Shown piece by piece: positions 17,788 through 27,668 of a DNA stretch of 64,000 bases. The notes beneath the pieces are model-generated. The model was given only the letters and a program-made list of their open reading frames with translations, did no database searches and was not told the origin of the DNA. Position numbers and translations under genes: made by a program. Position 1 is the first letter of the stretch. The number at the start of each line of letters is the position of its first letter. Where the stretch lies: assembly GCA_902588255.1 (NCBI GenBank), contig CACIOK010000003.1:1-64000 (forward strand), given 5' to 3'. Origin of the DNA: an uncultured Pelagibacteraceae bacterium. GTDB taxonomy: Bacteria; Pseudomonadota; Alphaproteobacteria; Pelagibacterales; Pelagibacteraceae.

Positions 17788-18798
17788 ATGGATTTCTTAA
17801 ACGCATTAATTTTGTTATTAAATTATACAATCATACCGGCATTAACTTATGGTTCACAATTAGCCCTGGGAGCTATTTTTGTTACATTAATTTATGGAGT
17901 TTTAAGATTTGCAAACTTTGCCACTGGAGACATGATGTCTTTTGGAACAATGTTTGCAGTATTGCTTACTTTTTATTTTCAATCTCTAGGAATAAGTTTA
18001 GGAGTATTACCAACGGCATTACTCACAATTCCTTTTGCAATTGTAATGATGATTTTATACATGCTAACAATAGATAAATTTGTTTTCAGTTATTACAGAA
18101 TTAAAAAAAGCCCACCTGTTCAGCTAGCTATGGTTAGTGTAGGTGTAATGTTTGTAACACAGGCAATTATAAGAATAATCATAGGACCATTTGATAGAAG
18201 GTTTCTTGATGGTGAAAAATTTATTTTAAAAGCTATAGAATTTAAAGAAATGACAGGATTAAATGAAGGATTGACTATAAAATCTACTCAATTAATTACA
18301 ATAATTGTTACGTTAATTGTAGTTTCAGTAATGTTTTGGTTTTTAAACAAAACTAAAACAGGCACAAGCATGCGAGCTTATTCTGACAATGAAGATCTAG
18401 CTTTATTATCAGGTATAGATCCTAAAAAGGTTGTAATGTTAACTTGGATTATAGCTGGAGTTTTAGCTACAGTTGGAGGCGTATTATATGGGCTAGATAA
18501 AAGCTACAAGCCTTTTGTGTATTTTAACAACATGCTTCCTATATTTGCTGCCGCTATTGTTGGAGGAATTGGAAATCCGTTTGGTGCATTCCTAGGTGGT
18601 TATGTAGTAGCTTTTGGGGAAATATTTATAACTTACGCTTATAAAAAATTTTTCACATATATACTTCCAGAACATTTAGAGCCAGATTCTCTTATGCAAT
18701 TGCTATCTACAGATTATAAGTTTGCAGTTTCATTTTCTATTTTAGTAGTTGTTTTACTTTTTAGACCTTCGGGTATTTTTAAAGGCAAAATTTTATGA
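17788..18798 (+). CDS. livH: Branched-chain amino acid-type ABC permease LivH
   Basis: ALGAIFVTLIYGVLRFANFATGDMM; MRAYSDNEDLALLSGIDPKKVV. Confidence 0.85.
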   Translation: MDFLNALILLLNYTIIPALTYGSQLALGAIFVTLIYGVLRFANFATGDMMSFGTMFAVLLTFYFQSLGISLGVLPTALLTIPFAIVMMILYMLTIDKFVFSYYRIKKSPPVQLAMVSVGVMFVTQAIIRIIIGPFDRRFLDGEKFILKAIEFKEMTGLNEGLTIKSTQLITIIVTLIVVSVMFWFLNKTKTGTSMRAYSDNEDLALLSGIDPKKVVMLTWIIAGVLATVGGVLYGLDKSYKPFVYFNNMLPIFAAAIVGGIGNPFGAFLGGYVVAFGEIFITYAYKKFFTYILPEHLEPDSLMQLLSTDYKFAVSFSILVVVLLFRPSGIFKGKIL

Positions 18799-20165
18799 AG
18801 AAGTATTTAAATGTAATCGCTGCGTACTCAATAATGTTATTGCTAATTATTTTAGTGGGAATATTTCAATCTTGGACCACAGCATTAACTATTTTTAATT
18901 ACTGCATGATATCAGCAGTGATGACAATGGGTGCAAATATTCAATGGGGTTATGCGGGTTTAATCAATTTTGGAATTATGGGATATACCGCATTGGGTGG
19001 ACTTGCGGTTGTATTAGTTTCAGTTGCTCCTGTTCCTGAGGCTTGGGAAGCGGGCGGATTAAACATGATGTTTTGTATTTTAGTTATAGCGGGAATAGTT
19101 TTTTCAATACGCTATGTTTTGAAAAAAATTAAGAATTCAAAGCAAAGAAATTATTTAGTAGCTGCAATTATAATAGGTGGCTTGATACTTATTAGAATAA
19201 TATCTGGTCCTGCAATTGAAAGTATTGAGGCAGTTGAGCCTGCCAAAACAGGTTTTTTAGGTGGACTTGGAATGCCAGTTTTATTTTCTTGGATTGTTGG
19301 AGGTCTTTTCGCGGGAGGCCTTGCTTATATTGTGGGTAAAATTGCTCTTGGACTAAGAGCAGATTATCTTGCAATAGCAACTTTATTAATTGCTGAAATT
19401 GTAGTTTCGGTTATTAAACATGAAGACTGGCTAGCAAGAGGAGTAAAAAATGTTATTGGTTTGAAAAGACCAGTGCCTTATGAGGTAGATCTTCAAGGTA
19501 CGCCATGGTTTATAAATTTGGTTGAAAAATTTAATTCAGGTAAATTAAATTTAATTAATTCAGTCGCAGAAAAACAAGATGTTTTAAAGCAATTAGTTAT
19601 TGATGCTTCTTCAGTTTATGTAAAGCTTTGTATGGCAGGTTTATTTTTGTCAGTTGTTATTGTTTTATTAATTATAACGCAAAAAGCTTTATATTCTCCA
19701 TGGGGAAGAAAAATGAGAGCCATACGAGACAACGAAGAAGCAGCAAGCGCAATGGGTAAAAATATTGTTAAAGAGCATCTTTTAATTTTTATACTAGGCT
19801 CAGCAGTTGTTGGTATAGCTGGTGCCATGATGGTAACGAACGATGGTTTATTTACACCAGGAAGCTATAGACCCATGAGATATACATTCGTAATTTGGGT
19901 AATGGTAATTGTAGGTGGAACAGGAAATAATTTTGGAGCTATATTAGGTGGATTTTTTGTTTGGTTTTTATGGGTTCAAGCTGCACCAATAGCTTTATTT
20001 TTAATTAATCTTTTTACTGCACACCTGCCCGAAACAAATGCTTTAAAAATTCATTTAATAGAAAGCGCTCCGTACTTTAGATTTTTAATGATTGGAATAG
20101 GATTATTAGTTGTAATGCGCTATAGGCCGCAGGGAATTTTACCAGAAAAAATTATAAAACAATAA
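18795..20165 (+). CDS. livM: Branched-chain amino acid-type ABC permease LivM (large form)
   Basis: NIQWGYAGLINFGIMGYTALGG; MRAIRDNEEAASAMGKN; RPQGILPEK. Confidence 0.85.
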   Translation: MKKYLNVIAAYSIMLLLIILVGIFQSWTTALTIFNYCMISAVMTMGANIQWGYAGLINFGIMGYTALGGLAVVLVSVAPVPEAWEAGGLNMMFCILVIAGIVFSIRYVLKKIKNSKQRNYLVAAIIIGGLILIRIISGPAIESIEAVEPAKTGFLGGLGMPVLFSWIVGGLFAGGLAYIVGKIALGLRADYLAIATLLIAEIVVSVIKHEDWLARGVKNVIGLKRPVPYEVDLQGTPWFINLVEKFNSGKLNLINSVAEKQDVLKQLVIDASSVYVKLCMAGLFLSVVIVLLIITQKALYSPWGRKMRAIRDNEEAASAMGKNIVKEHLLIFILGSAVVGIAGAMMVTNDGLFTPGSYRPMRYTFVIWVMVIVGGTGNNFGAILGGFFVWFLWVQAAPIALFLINLFTAHLPETNALKIHLIESAPYFRFLMIGIGLLVVMRYRPQGILPEKIIKQ

Positions 20166-20169
20166 GCGT

Positions 20170-20541
20170 ATGATAAAAAAATTTTTAATAATATTTTTAA
20201 TTCTTTTGCCTTTTAATTCTTTTGCAATAGAAAAAAAAACTACTTTTAATGAAGAACTTTTCAAAAAAGCACAATCAGATGGTAAATTAGTACTCGTAAG
20301 TTCTTGGACTGAATATTGTTATTCATGTGCAAGTCAAATGAAAGTTTTAGATAAAGCAAAAAAAGAATTTGAAAATCTTGAGTACTTTGCTTTTGACGTT
20401 ACAAATAAAGAAATTTCATCTTTATTTAATGTGCAATACCAGAGTACAATTTTAATTTTTAAAGATAATAAAGAAATTCACAGAAGCATTGGCATAACTA
20501 ATAAAGACGAGATTTATAAAATTATAAAATCTTATATATAA
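20170..20541 (+). CDS. Exported thioredoxin-fold protein
   Basis: Signal peptide; SSWTEYCYSCASQMKVLDKA (CxxC) and thioredoxin-like C-terminus. Confidence 0.7.
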   Translation: MIKKFLIIFLILLPFNSFAIEKKTTFNEELFKKAQSDGKLVLVSSWTEYCYSCASQMKVLDKAKKEFENLEYFAFDVTNKEISSLFNVQYQSTILIFKDNKEIHRSIGITNKDEIYKIIKSYI

Positions 20542-20657
20542 AAAAAACTTTGTTTCTCGTTTTAAATTATTTCCTTATTAAATTGGGTGTTCGATTTATT
20601 ATTCTTTAATTAAATACATATTTTTTCATTACAAAAAAGGTATAGTGTATCTATACA

Positions 20658-21827
20658 ATGAATAAAAATCTTCTAATTTTAACATTAAGTCAGATTTTTA
20701 GTTTTACTGCAGCTCCGGTAACAGTATTTTTAAGTGGGATTATTGGATCTCAAATTAGTCCAGTTAAATCCTTAGCAACTTTGCCAATGTCGATATCCGT
20801 AGTTGGTATTGCCATCGGTGCGATAATTGCCACTAAAGTAATGAGTTTAATTGGAAGAAAGTATGGTTTCATCTCTGCATCAATAGGAAACCTATTATTT
20901 TCAATTTTAGCAGCATATTCAATAATGTACCAAAATTTTATCTTATTTTGCTTTGCAAACTTTTTTATTGGTATTGGAATGGCATTTACTCATCAATATC
21001 GTTTTGCTGCTGCTGAAAGTGTAGAACAAAGCATGGCTCCAAAAGCTATTTCAATAATATTATTCGGTGGAATTATTTCGGCCTTTTTAGGTCCAAGTTT
21101 AGCAAACTATTCAAAAGATTTAATAAGTGAAAATTTATATGTTGGATCTTACTTAGCTCTTGCCCTGTTAACTTTTATACCAGCAATTCTTTTTTTATTT
21201 TATGAAAGTAAATCAAAAATAGATACTAATGTTGAATATAAAGGAAGAAATTATTTAGAAATAATTTTACAGCCTAGATTTATTCAAGCCATAGCAGCGT
21301 CAGCATTTGGATATGCAATAATGACTTTTTTAATGACAGCGACGCCAATTAGTATGCATGTAATGGAAAATATGAGTTTGAATAAAACAAGTATTGTTAT
21401 TCAATTTCATGTTGTTTCAATGTTTTTACCTTCATTAGTAACTGGACACTTAATAAAAAAATATGGCCATAGTAATGTAATTTATGCTGGTGTATTTCTT
21501 TATAGCATTACAATAATAGCAAGTATTTTTGAGCAAAGTTTTTTTAATTATATGTTTGCATTAATCTTTTTAGGTTTAGGTTGGAACTTTTTGTTTATAT
21601 CCGGAACTAGTTTGCTTGTCTTAACCTATAGAGAAGAGGAAAAATATAAAGCACAAGGATTAAATGATTTTATTGTTTATTCTGTTCATGCCATTGGAAG
21701 CTTATCTGCTGGTATTTTCATAACATTAACTAATTGGAAAATAATGAATTTTATTTGTATTCCATTTATGATTTTAATTATTTTCGCAACTATTAGAGCT
21801 GAAATTTTGGATAAAAAAAAATCCTAG
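20658..21827 (+). CDS. MFS transporter
   Basis: About 12 hydrophobic segments; KVMSLIGRKYGFISASIGNLLFS and LIKKYGHSNVIYAG loops. Confidence 0.8.
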   Translation: MNKNLLILTLSQIFSFTAAPVTVFLSGIIGSQISPVKSLATLPMSISVVGIAIGAIIATKVMSLIGRKYGFISASIGNLLFSILAAYSIMYQNFILFCFANFFIGIGMAFTHQYRFAAAESVEQSMAPKAISIILFGGIISAFLGPSLANYSKDLISENLYVGSYLALALLTFIPAILFLFYESKSKIDTNVEYKGRNYLEIILQPRFIQAIAASAFGYAIMTFLMTATPISMHVMENMSLNKTSIVIQFHVVSMFLPSLVTGHLIKKYGHSNVIYAGVFLYSITIIASIFEQSFFNYMFALIFLGLGWNFLFISGTSLLVLTYREEEKYKAQGLNDFIVYSVHAIGSLSAGIFITLTNWKIMNFICIPFMILIIFATIRAEILDKKKS

Positions 21828-21854
21828 CGTAATAAAATACGCTAGGATTTTAAA
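21819..21854. terminator. Bidirectional Rho-independent-type terminator between MFS gene and livK-like gene
   Basis: aaatcctagcgta-ataaaa-tacgctaggattt, 13-bp stem with A tract on the left and T on the right; overlaps the MFS stop codon. Confidence 0.85.
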
Positions 21855-21863
21855 AATTAAATT

Positions 21864-23054
21864 TTATCTTTGTTTTTTAGTTTTAAATTTACCACCTTTT
21901 ACTTCTTTTTCTAAGAAAGAACCAAAAGCTTCTCCAACATCAGTGAATTCAACACCTGTTGCACCTTCGTAGTTAATAGCTTTACCTTTAGCTAATAAGT
22001 CTAGTGCTTTTTTTAATTCACCTGGATAAATTTTCTTACCTGGGGCATTAGCAACAGACATAACATTTTTTTGAATAGTAGCTCTATCAGCTTTTCCACC
22101 AGCTTGCATAGCAAGAGTGATTAAGGCAGCAGCATCATAAGATTCTGAAGTGTATGGTCCTGAAGAGTCTATACCACCTGCTTTAGCAACTTTAGCAAAT
22201 ATACCTGCTCCTTTACCTGTAGATCCAGGAAGAGAACCAAAAGATTTACTTAAGCTTTTTCCAAAAGCATCAACAAGAGATTGACCAATCATACCATCAG
22301 ATAAAATAAAAGTATCAAAAGCACCTGAATCTAAAGAGCCTTGTATAATTCCTTTACCACCTTGGTCTAAGTAACCAATTACCGCAACCGCATCTCCACC
22401 CGCAGAAGCTAATGTAGCAACTTCAGCAGAATAGTCAGCTTTGCCATCTTCGTGAGCAGCAACTGCTGTTACTTTAATACCATGGGCTTTCACTGCAGCA
22501 GCATAAACATCTGCTAGGCCTTTTCCATAGTCGTTATTTGTATAAGTAATTGCTACACTTTTAACTTTTCTATCTTTAGTAATATCAGCTAAGATTTGTC
22601 CACCTCTAGCATCTGAAGGAGCTGTTCTAAAAAAGAACCCTTTATCATCTAGAGTAGTTAAACCAGGAGAAGTTGCTGAAGGTGAAATCATTACAACGCC
22701 ATTAGGAACTGCAACGTTTGTTGCAATTGCACCAGTAACACCTGAACAGTCTGCACCCATGATTGCAACTACGCCACCTGAAACTAAACCTTCTGCAGCA
22801 GTAGTAGCAGCAGCAGAGTCAACACAAGTTGAGTCAGCTCTTTCTACTGATATTTTTTTTCCCCCAAGTAACGAACCTGAATCTGATGCCTCTTTAAAGG
22901 CAAGCTCTGCAGACGCAGCCATTGCTGGAGTTAGAGATTCAATTGGACCTGTAAATCCTAAAATAATTCCCATTTTTATTGAATGTCCATCTGAGAATGC
23001 TTTTGTTGTAAAGCATGACACAAATACGAACATTGCGATTAATATTTTTCTCAT
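21864..23054 (-). CDS. livK: Branched-chain amino acid-type ABC substrate-binding protein (LivK-like)
   Basis: Signal peptide; IKMGIILGFTGPIESLTPAMAASAELAFKEA; TTAAEGLVSGGVVAIMGADCSGVT. Confidence 0.85.
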   Translation of the reverse strand: MRKILIAMFVFVSCFTTKAFSDGHSIKMGIILGFTGPIESLTPAMAASAELAFKEASDSGSLLGGKKISVERADSTCVDSAAATTAAEGLVSGGVVAIMGADCSGVTGAIATNVAVPNGVVMISPSATSPGLTTLDDKGFFFRTAPSDARGGQILADITKDRKVKSVAITYTNNDYGKGLADVYAAAVKAHGIKVTAVAAHEDGKADYSAEVATLASAGGDAVAVIGYLDQGGKGIIQGSLDSGAFDTFILSDGMIGQSLVDAFGKSLSKSFGSLPGSTGKGAGIFAKVAKAGGIDSSGPYTSESYDAAALITLAMQAGGKADRATIQKNVMSVANAPGKKIYPGELKKALDLLAKGKAINYEGATGVEFTDVGEAFGSFLEKEVKGGKFKTKKQR

Positions 23055-23134
23055 ATTTTTCCTTTAATTGTTAACAATTTATAAAAAGAAAATTAAATAG
23101 TATTAAATAATAAATTCAATAGAAAATTTACCGC

Positions 23135-24616
23135 TTATCTCATAGAGAAAGGGTCCATTGTGGGCTCATCAGAGGTATAGTACCATGTTGTTTTAACTCT
23201 AGTGTAATCTTTTATGGATTCTATCCCAGCTTCTTTACCGTAACCGCTATCTTTCATCCCACCAAATGGAGCAGATGGAGATATTAGCCTATAAGTATTT
23301 ACAAATGTAATTCCCGCTCTAATTGCTTTTGAAACTCTCATGCCTCTTGAAAAATCGCTAGTATAAACTCCAGATGATAAACCGTATTGGTTATCATTCA
23401 TCTTATTTATTACTTCTTCTTCATTTTCAAATTTCATTACAGAAAGCACTGGTCCAAAAAGTTCGTTTTCTGCTACAGGAAGATTATGATTATCACATTC
23501 AATAATTGTTGGGGGAAAATAGTATCCATCATTTGAAAATGGATGTCTTTTACCTCCACATTTAATTTTTCCACCTTGTTCTACAGTTAATTTTATATTT
23601 TTTTCTATTATTTCTAATTGTTTAAAATTACCAATTGGTCCCATTTCACTTTCAGGATCCATAGGAGCCCCAATTTTTATTTTTTCTGCTCTTTTAGTAA
23701 GCTTATCTAAAAATTCCTTATAAATTCCTTTTTGTAAATATAATCTTGAGCCAGCAATACAACTTTGACCGCTTGCACCAAAAATTCCTGCAGTAATTCC
23801 ATTTATTGCATTTTCTTGATGTGCGTCATCAAATACTGCTACTGGACTTTTTCCCCCAAGCTCCAAGCTTACTTCAGATAAATTTTCAGCTGAATTTCTA
23901 ATTATATGTCTTGCAGTTTCAGGACCCCCTGTAAAAGCAATTTTTTCAACCAAGTTATGTGTTGTTAGAGCCTTTCCACATGGATCTCCAAAACCTGTAA
24001 TGACATTTACAACACCCTTTGGTATTCCTGTTTCTTCAATTAATTTTGCAAACTCGAATAATACTGCTGGAGCTAGCTCAGATGATTTTATAACAACAGT
24101 ATTTCCCATCGCTAGAGCAGGAGCTAATTTAGTTACGGTCAATAACATCTGTGAGTTCCAAGGAATAATCGCAGCTATAACACCAATAGGAACTCTCGTG
24201 GTTATTGCTTGAATATTTGGTTTATCTATAGGTAAAACTGTTCCTTCAACTTTATCTGCCATACCAGCATAATAGTCATAATATTCTGCTATATAGTTTG
24301 CTTGTTTTTTTGTTTCTCTAAATAATTTTCCAGTATCAATAGTTTCTATTTCCCCAAGTAACTCTGCATTCTTTCGAAGCTTATCTGCTATTGCTCTTAA
24401 ATATTTACCTCTTTCTCTTGGTAACAACTTTGGCCATTCTCCTTCAAATGCTTTCTGTGCTGCCTTCACTGCTTTATCAACATCATTTGCGCTTGCTTCA
24501 GGAACTACAGCCCATGGCTTATTATTTTCTGGATTTAAAGTTTCAAAAGTTTTTTTAGTTTCAGAGTCTACCCATTCTCCATCAATAAACATTTTATATT
24601 GTTTAAGTTTAGTCAT
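23135..24616 (-). CDS. NAD(P)-dependent aldehyde dehydrogenase
   Basis: SLELGGKSPV, GQSCIAGSRLYL, NELFGPVLSVMKF, PFGGMKDSGYGKE. Confidence 0.92.
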   Translation of the reverse strand: MTKLKQYKMFIDGEWVDSETKKTFETLNPENNKPWAVVPEASANDVDKAVKAAQKAFEGEWPKLLPRERGKYLRAIADKLRKNAELLGEIETIDTGKLFRETKKQANYIAEYYDYYAGMADKVEGTVLPIDKPNIQAITTRVPIGVIAAIIPWNSQMLLTVTKLAPALAMGNTVVIKSSELAPAVLFEFAKLIEETGIPKGVVNVITGFGDPCGKALTTHNLVEKIAFTGGPETARHIIRNSAENLSEVSLELGGKSPVAVFDDAHQENAINGITAGIFGASGQSCIAGSRLYLQKGIYKEFLDKLTKRAEKIKIGAPMDPESEMGPIGNFKQLEIIEKNIKLTVEQGGKIKCGGKRHPFSNDGYYFPPTIIECDNHNLPVAENELFGPVLSVMKFENEEEVINKMNDNQYGLSSGVYTSDFSRGMRVSKAIRAGITFVNTYRLISPSAPFGGMKDSGYGKEAGIESIKDYTRVKTTWYYTSDEPTMDPFSMR

Positions 24617-25382
24617 TTTTTATATGTTCCTTAATAGCGTTATTTACATCATCTGCACACTCAATACTACAGAGATGTTTTCCATTGCTTACTATTTTAA
24701 CTTTAGAATTAGCGATTTTTTTACTTAAATTTTTAGACATTTCTGGGGTTGATCCAATATCATTTTCTCCAGTCATAACTAATGTTTTAGTTCTTATATT
24801 TTCAAATATTTCATTATCCTGATGTTTAACAAACAGCTCATAAACTTTTAAGAAATTTTCCATATCATTTTCTTCAAGCATGGAACAAATTTTTTCATAA
24901 ATATTTGGATTTTTATTTATATAGTCATCTGTAAACCATCTCTGAAGGGCTTGTTTCGATAAAGATCTACTTTTTTTTGATAATTCAAATCTGTCATTAA
25001 CTATTTCTTCTTGTTCCTTACTTCTTTGAAAAACCGAGCAAAGTAAAGTCAAAGACACTAGTCTATTATTATATTTGGATGCAAAATTTCTTGCTATTAA
25101 TGAACCAATTGAAAAACCAACCAAATGTATTTTTTCGAATTTTAATTCATCAATCAAATTTAATAATTGTAATGAAAAATCATCGAAACTTATCTGTGAT
25201 TTTTTTAATGGTGTGTTTCCATGTCCTAAAATATCATATGCCAAGACAGTATTGTCAAATGAATTGATCTGAGGCTCCCAAATTTTATGATTAAGTCCTA
25301 CACCGTGAATTAAAACTATTGGAGTATTCTTTTTTTTATTTAGAATATAGAAAGTATTTTTAGAGTCTTTAGCATTGATCAT
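24609..25382 (-). CDS. Alpha/beta-fold hydrolase
   Basis: VLIHGVGLNHKIWEPQ, HLVGFSIGSLIARNFA nucleophile elbow, GKHLCSIE. Confidence 0.87.
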   Translation of the reverse strand: MINAKDSKNTFYILNKKKNTPIVLIHGVGLNHKIWEPQINSFDNTVLAYDILGHGNTPLKKSQISFDDFSLQLLNLIDELKFEKIHLVGFSIGSLIARNFASKYNNRLVSLTLLCSVFQRSKEQEEIVNDRFELSKKSRSLSKQALQRWFTDDYINKNPNIYEKICSMLEENDMENFLKVYELFVKHQDNEIFENIRTKTLVMTGENDIGSTPEMSKNLSKKIANSKVKIVSNGKHLCSIECADDVNNAIKEHIKND

Positions 25383-25386
25383 TTAT

Positions 25387-25974
25387 TTATTTAGGTTCAA
25401 TGCCCATTTCTTTCATATCTTGATATCTGTCACCTGTTCTTGCATGTGCTCTTCCACTAGAAGCTCCACCAATAGCAATTACTATTTCATTATCGAATGG
25501 AGCATCATGAATAGTAAATTCATGCGTTAGATAATATGGTCTTAAACCAGAATCTGTTTTATGCATCATTGGTATAGAAATTTTTGATCCTGCAGGTCCT
25601 CTCGTATTGGTAAAACTTAAATAAGATGTTCCACCCACTGCATCTCTAAACTTATTTCCAAATCTTAAAGTATGAATAAATGCAGATGCATGCTCTATCT
25701 CTCCGTTTAAACCTACAATTCCCGCTTTACCATAAGCTAGAATTTTATCAGGTGAACCAATTTCTTTTATCAATTCTGGAACTAAAATATCACCAAGTTT
25801 TGGAGCTAAATCTAAAATCGTAGGTTTTAGATCTTCAACAAATCCTTGACCATCCCAAGGATTTTTAAAAACTGCCGCAACAGAAACAAGCAAGACAGGT
25901 TCTTTTGCTTCTTTTCCACCTTCAACAAATGTCTTATCAACAAATTTTGTAAATTTTCTTAATTCTAATTTCAT
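25387..25974 (-). CDS. AA_synth/DUF1185 ('amino acid synthesis') family protein
   Basis: AVFKNPWDGQGFVEDLKP...GSPDKILAYGKAGIVGLNGEIEHASAFIHTLRFGNKFRDAVGG...GRAHARTGDRYQDM. Confidence 0.75.
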   Translation of the reverse strand: MKLELRKFTKFVDKTFVEGGKEAKEPVLLVSVAAVFKNPWDGQGFVEDLKPTILDLAPKLGDILVPELIKEIGSPDKILAYGKAGIVGLNGEIEHASAFIHTLRFGNKFRDAVGGTSYLSFTNTRGPAGSKISIPMMHKTDSGLRPYYLTHEFTIHDAPFDNEIVIAIGGASSGRAHARTGDRYQDMKEMGIEPK

Positions 25975-27668
25975 TTTTTTGATCTATGTTTAAAACTATC
26001 TCTTCTAAAACTGTATAGTGCTTTTGGGTCTACATCAACATCAATGACTACAGGTTTGTTTATTTTTAAAGCTTCTCTAACTGCTTGATTTATTTCTGAA
26101 ACTTTTTTAACCTTAAAACCTTTAGCGCCATATAGCTCTGCAACTTCATCAAAAGGTGGACTACTAATATCAGCTCCTAAGTATCTTTTTCCATAAAAAT
26201 CTTTTTGATAAGCCTTTTCAGCACCCCAACTTTTATTGTTCATTACTATAGTTATTGTGTTAATCTTATAATCAACAGCTGTGCTTAATTCTGAAATTGT
26301 CATTCCAAAACCCCCATCTCCCATAAGGCTAATTACTTTTTTATTAGGTTTTGCAATCTTTACACCCAAACCACATGCAAAAGAAAAACCAACCAAACCA
26401 AAGTCTAAAGGAGTAAATAAAGATGGAGGATCATAATATTCAAGAGCATCAGTAGCCTGTAAACAAAGTGTACCTGCATCTAAAGTTATTGCAGAGTTTT
26501 TAGGGAGTACTTGTCTTAGTTGTTTAAACAAGCTATTTGGCTGAATAGGGAAATTTTTCTGTTTAAATTTTTCTCTACTAAGTAAAAAATTTTTTCTTTC
26601 ATTTAAGTAGTTATTGGTCCATTTTTTTATATCAAGAGTAATATTTTGCTTCTTGATTTCTTTATATAATTGGTCAGCTATTGTGGCGGCGTCTCCATAA
26701 ATTCCTACTGCTACAGGAAAATATCTTCCAATCATTCTTTTTTCCAGTTCAACTTGTATGATCTTTGCATTTTTATTTATATTTTCGAAAGAATAAAAAG
26801 TTGAATTAAATCCTAGTCTTGTTCCAAGAGCAATTATAACACTTGCTTCTTTAACTAATTTGGATGCAACTGGATTACCCCTTGGACCCATTTGTCCAGC
26901 ATTTAGTTTATGATTGAATGGTATAGCATCCCCATGACCAGCTGCGGTTACTATTGGGACATTTAATAATTCTGCCAATTTAAGTACATTTTTATATTTT
27001 GATGGATATTTAATTCCACCACCAGCAATAATAACAGTCTTATTTGAATTGCTGATAATCTTTACAGCTTTTTTTATATAGTTAGATTTTGCTTTAGTTG
27101 AGTTTTGATTATCAAAAGATTGATTTTTATCGTTGATTTTAAAATTTACTTTATGTGCCAAAATATTTCTTGGTAAATTAATACATACAGGTCCCCTTCT
27201 GGGTGACATTGCTAAGTTAAAAGCATCACTAAAAGTTTCTGGAATTTTTTTAGTATTTTTTACTGTCCAAGTTTTTTTTGTTACTGGTTTAAATAAAGAT
27301 TGTTGGTCAAGACCTTGAAAAGCATCTTCCATTTTATCTTTTGTAGAATATGAACCAGCAATAGAAACAACAGGAGAAAAGGCTGCTTTCGCTTGTGCAA
27401 GGCCTGTAACTAAATTTGTAGCACCAGGACCATTTTGTCCAGCAAGGATTATACCTGGTTGGTTAGAAGCTCTTGCGTATCCATCCGCCATATGTGTTCC
27501 AGTTCTTTCATCACGAACACCAATAAATTTTATACTTTTTTCATGATAAAGAGCATCAAACATTTCCATTGTAGCAGAACCAATTAAACCAAAAACATGT
27601 TTAACTTTTTCTTTTTTTAAAGACTTAATTGCAGCTTGGCCGCCGGTTAGGCTCTTTGATTTGTTCAC
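25971..27668 (-). CDS. Thiamine pyrophosphate-dependent enzyme (acetolactate synthase/decarboxylase family)
   Basis: HVFGLIGSATMEMFDAL...FIGVRDERTGTHMADGYAR; GDGGFGMTISELSTAVDYKINTITIVMNN TPP motif. Confidence 0.88.
   Translation of the reverse strand: MNKSKSLTGGQAAIKSLKKEKVKHVFGLIGSATMEMFDALYHEKSIKFIGVRDERTGTHMADGYARASNQPGIILAGQNGPGATNLVTGLAQAKAAFSPVVSIAGSYSTKDKMEDAFQGLDQQSLFKPVTKKTWTVKNTKKIPETFSDAFNLAMSPRRGPVCINLPRNILAHKVNFKINDKNQSFDNQNSTKAKSNYIKKAVKIISNSNKTVIIAGGGIKYPSKYKNVLKLAELLNVPIVTAAGHGDAIPFNHKLNAGQMGPRGNPVASKLVKEASVIIALGTRLGFNSTFYSFENINKNAKIIQVELEKRMIGRYFPVAVGIYGDAATIADQLYKEIKKQNITLDIKKWTNNYLNERKNFLLSREKFKQKNFPIQPNSLFKQLRQVLPKNSAITLDAGTLCLQATDALEYYDPPSLFTPLDFGLVGFSFACGLGVKIAKPNKKVISLMGDGGFGMTISELSTAVDYKINTITIVMNNKSWGAEKAYQKDFYGKRYLGADISSPPFDEVAELYGAKGFKVKKVSEINQAVREALKINKPVVIDVDVDPKALYSFRRDSFKHRSKK

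Noticed and set aside
22759-23067. Plus-strand 102-aa ORF opposite livK-like gene
   Set aside because: Shadow ORF; livK-like product on the minus strand has a signal peptide and family motifs.
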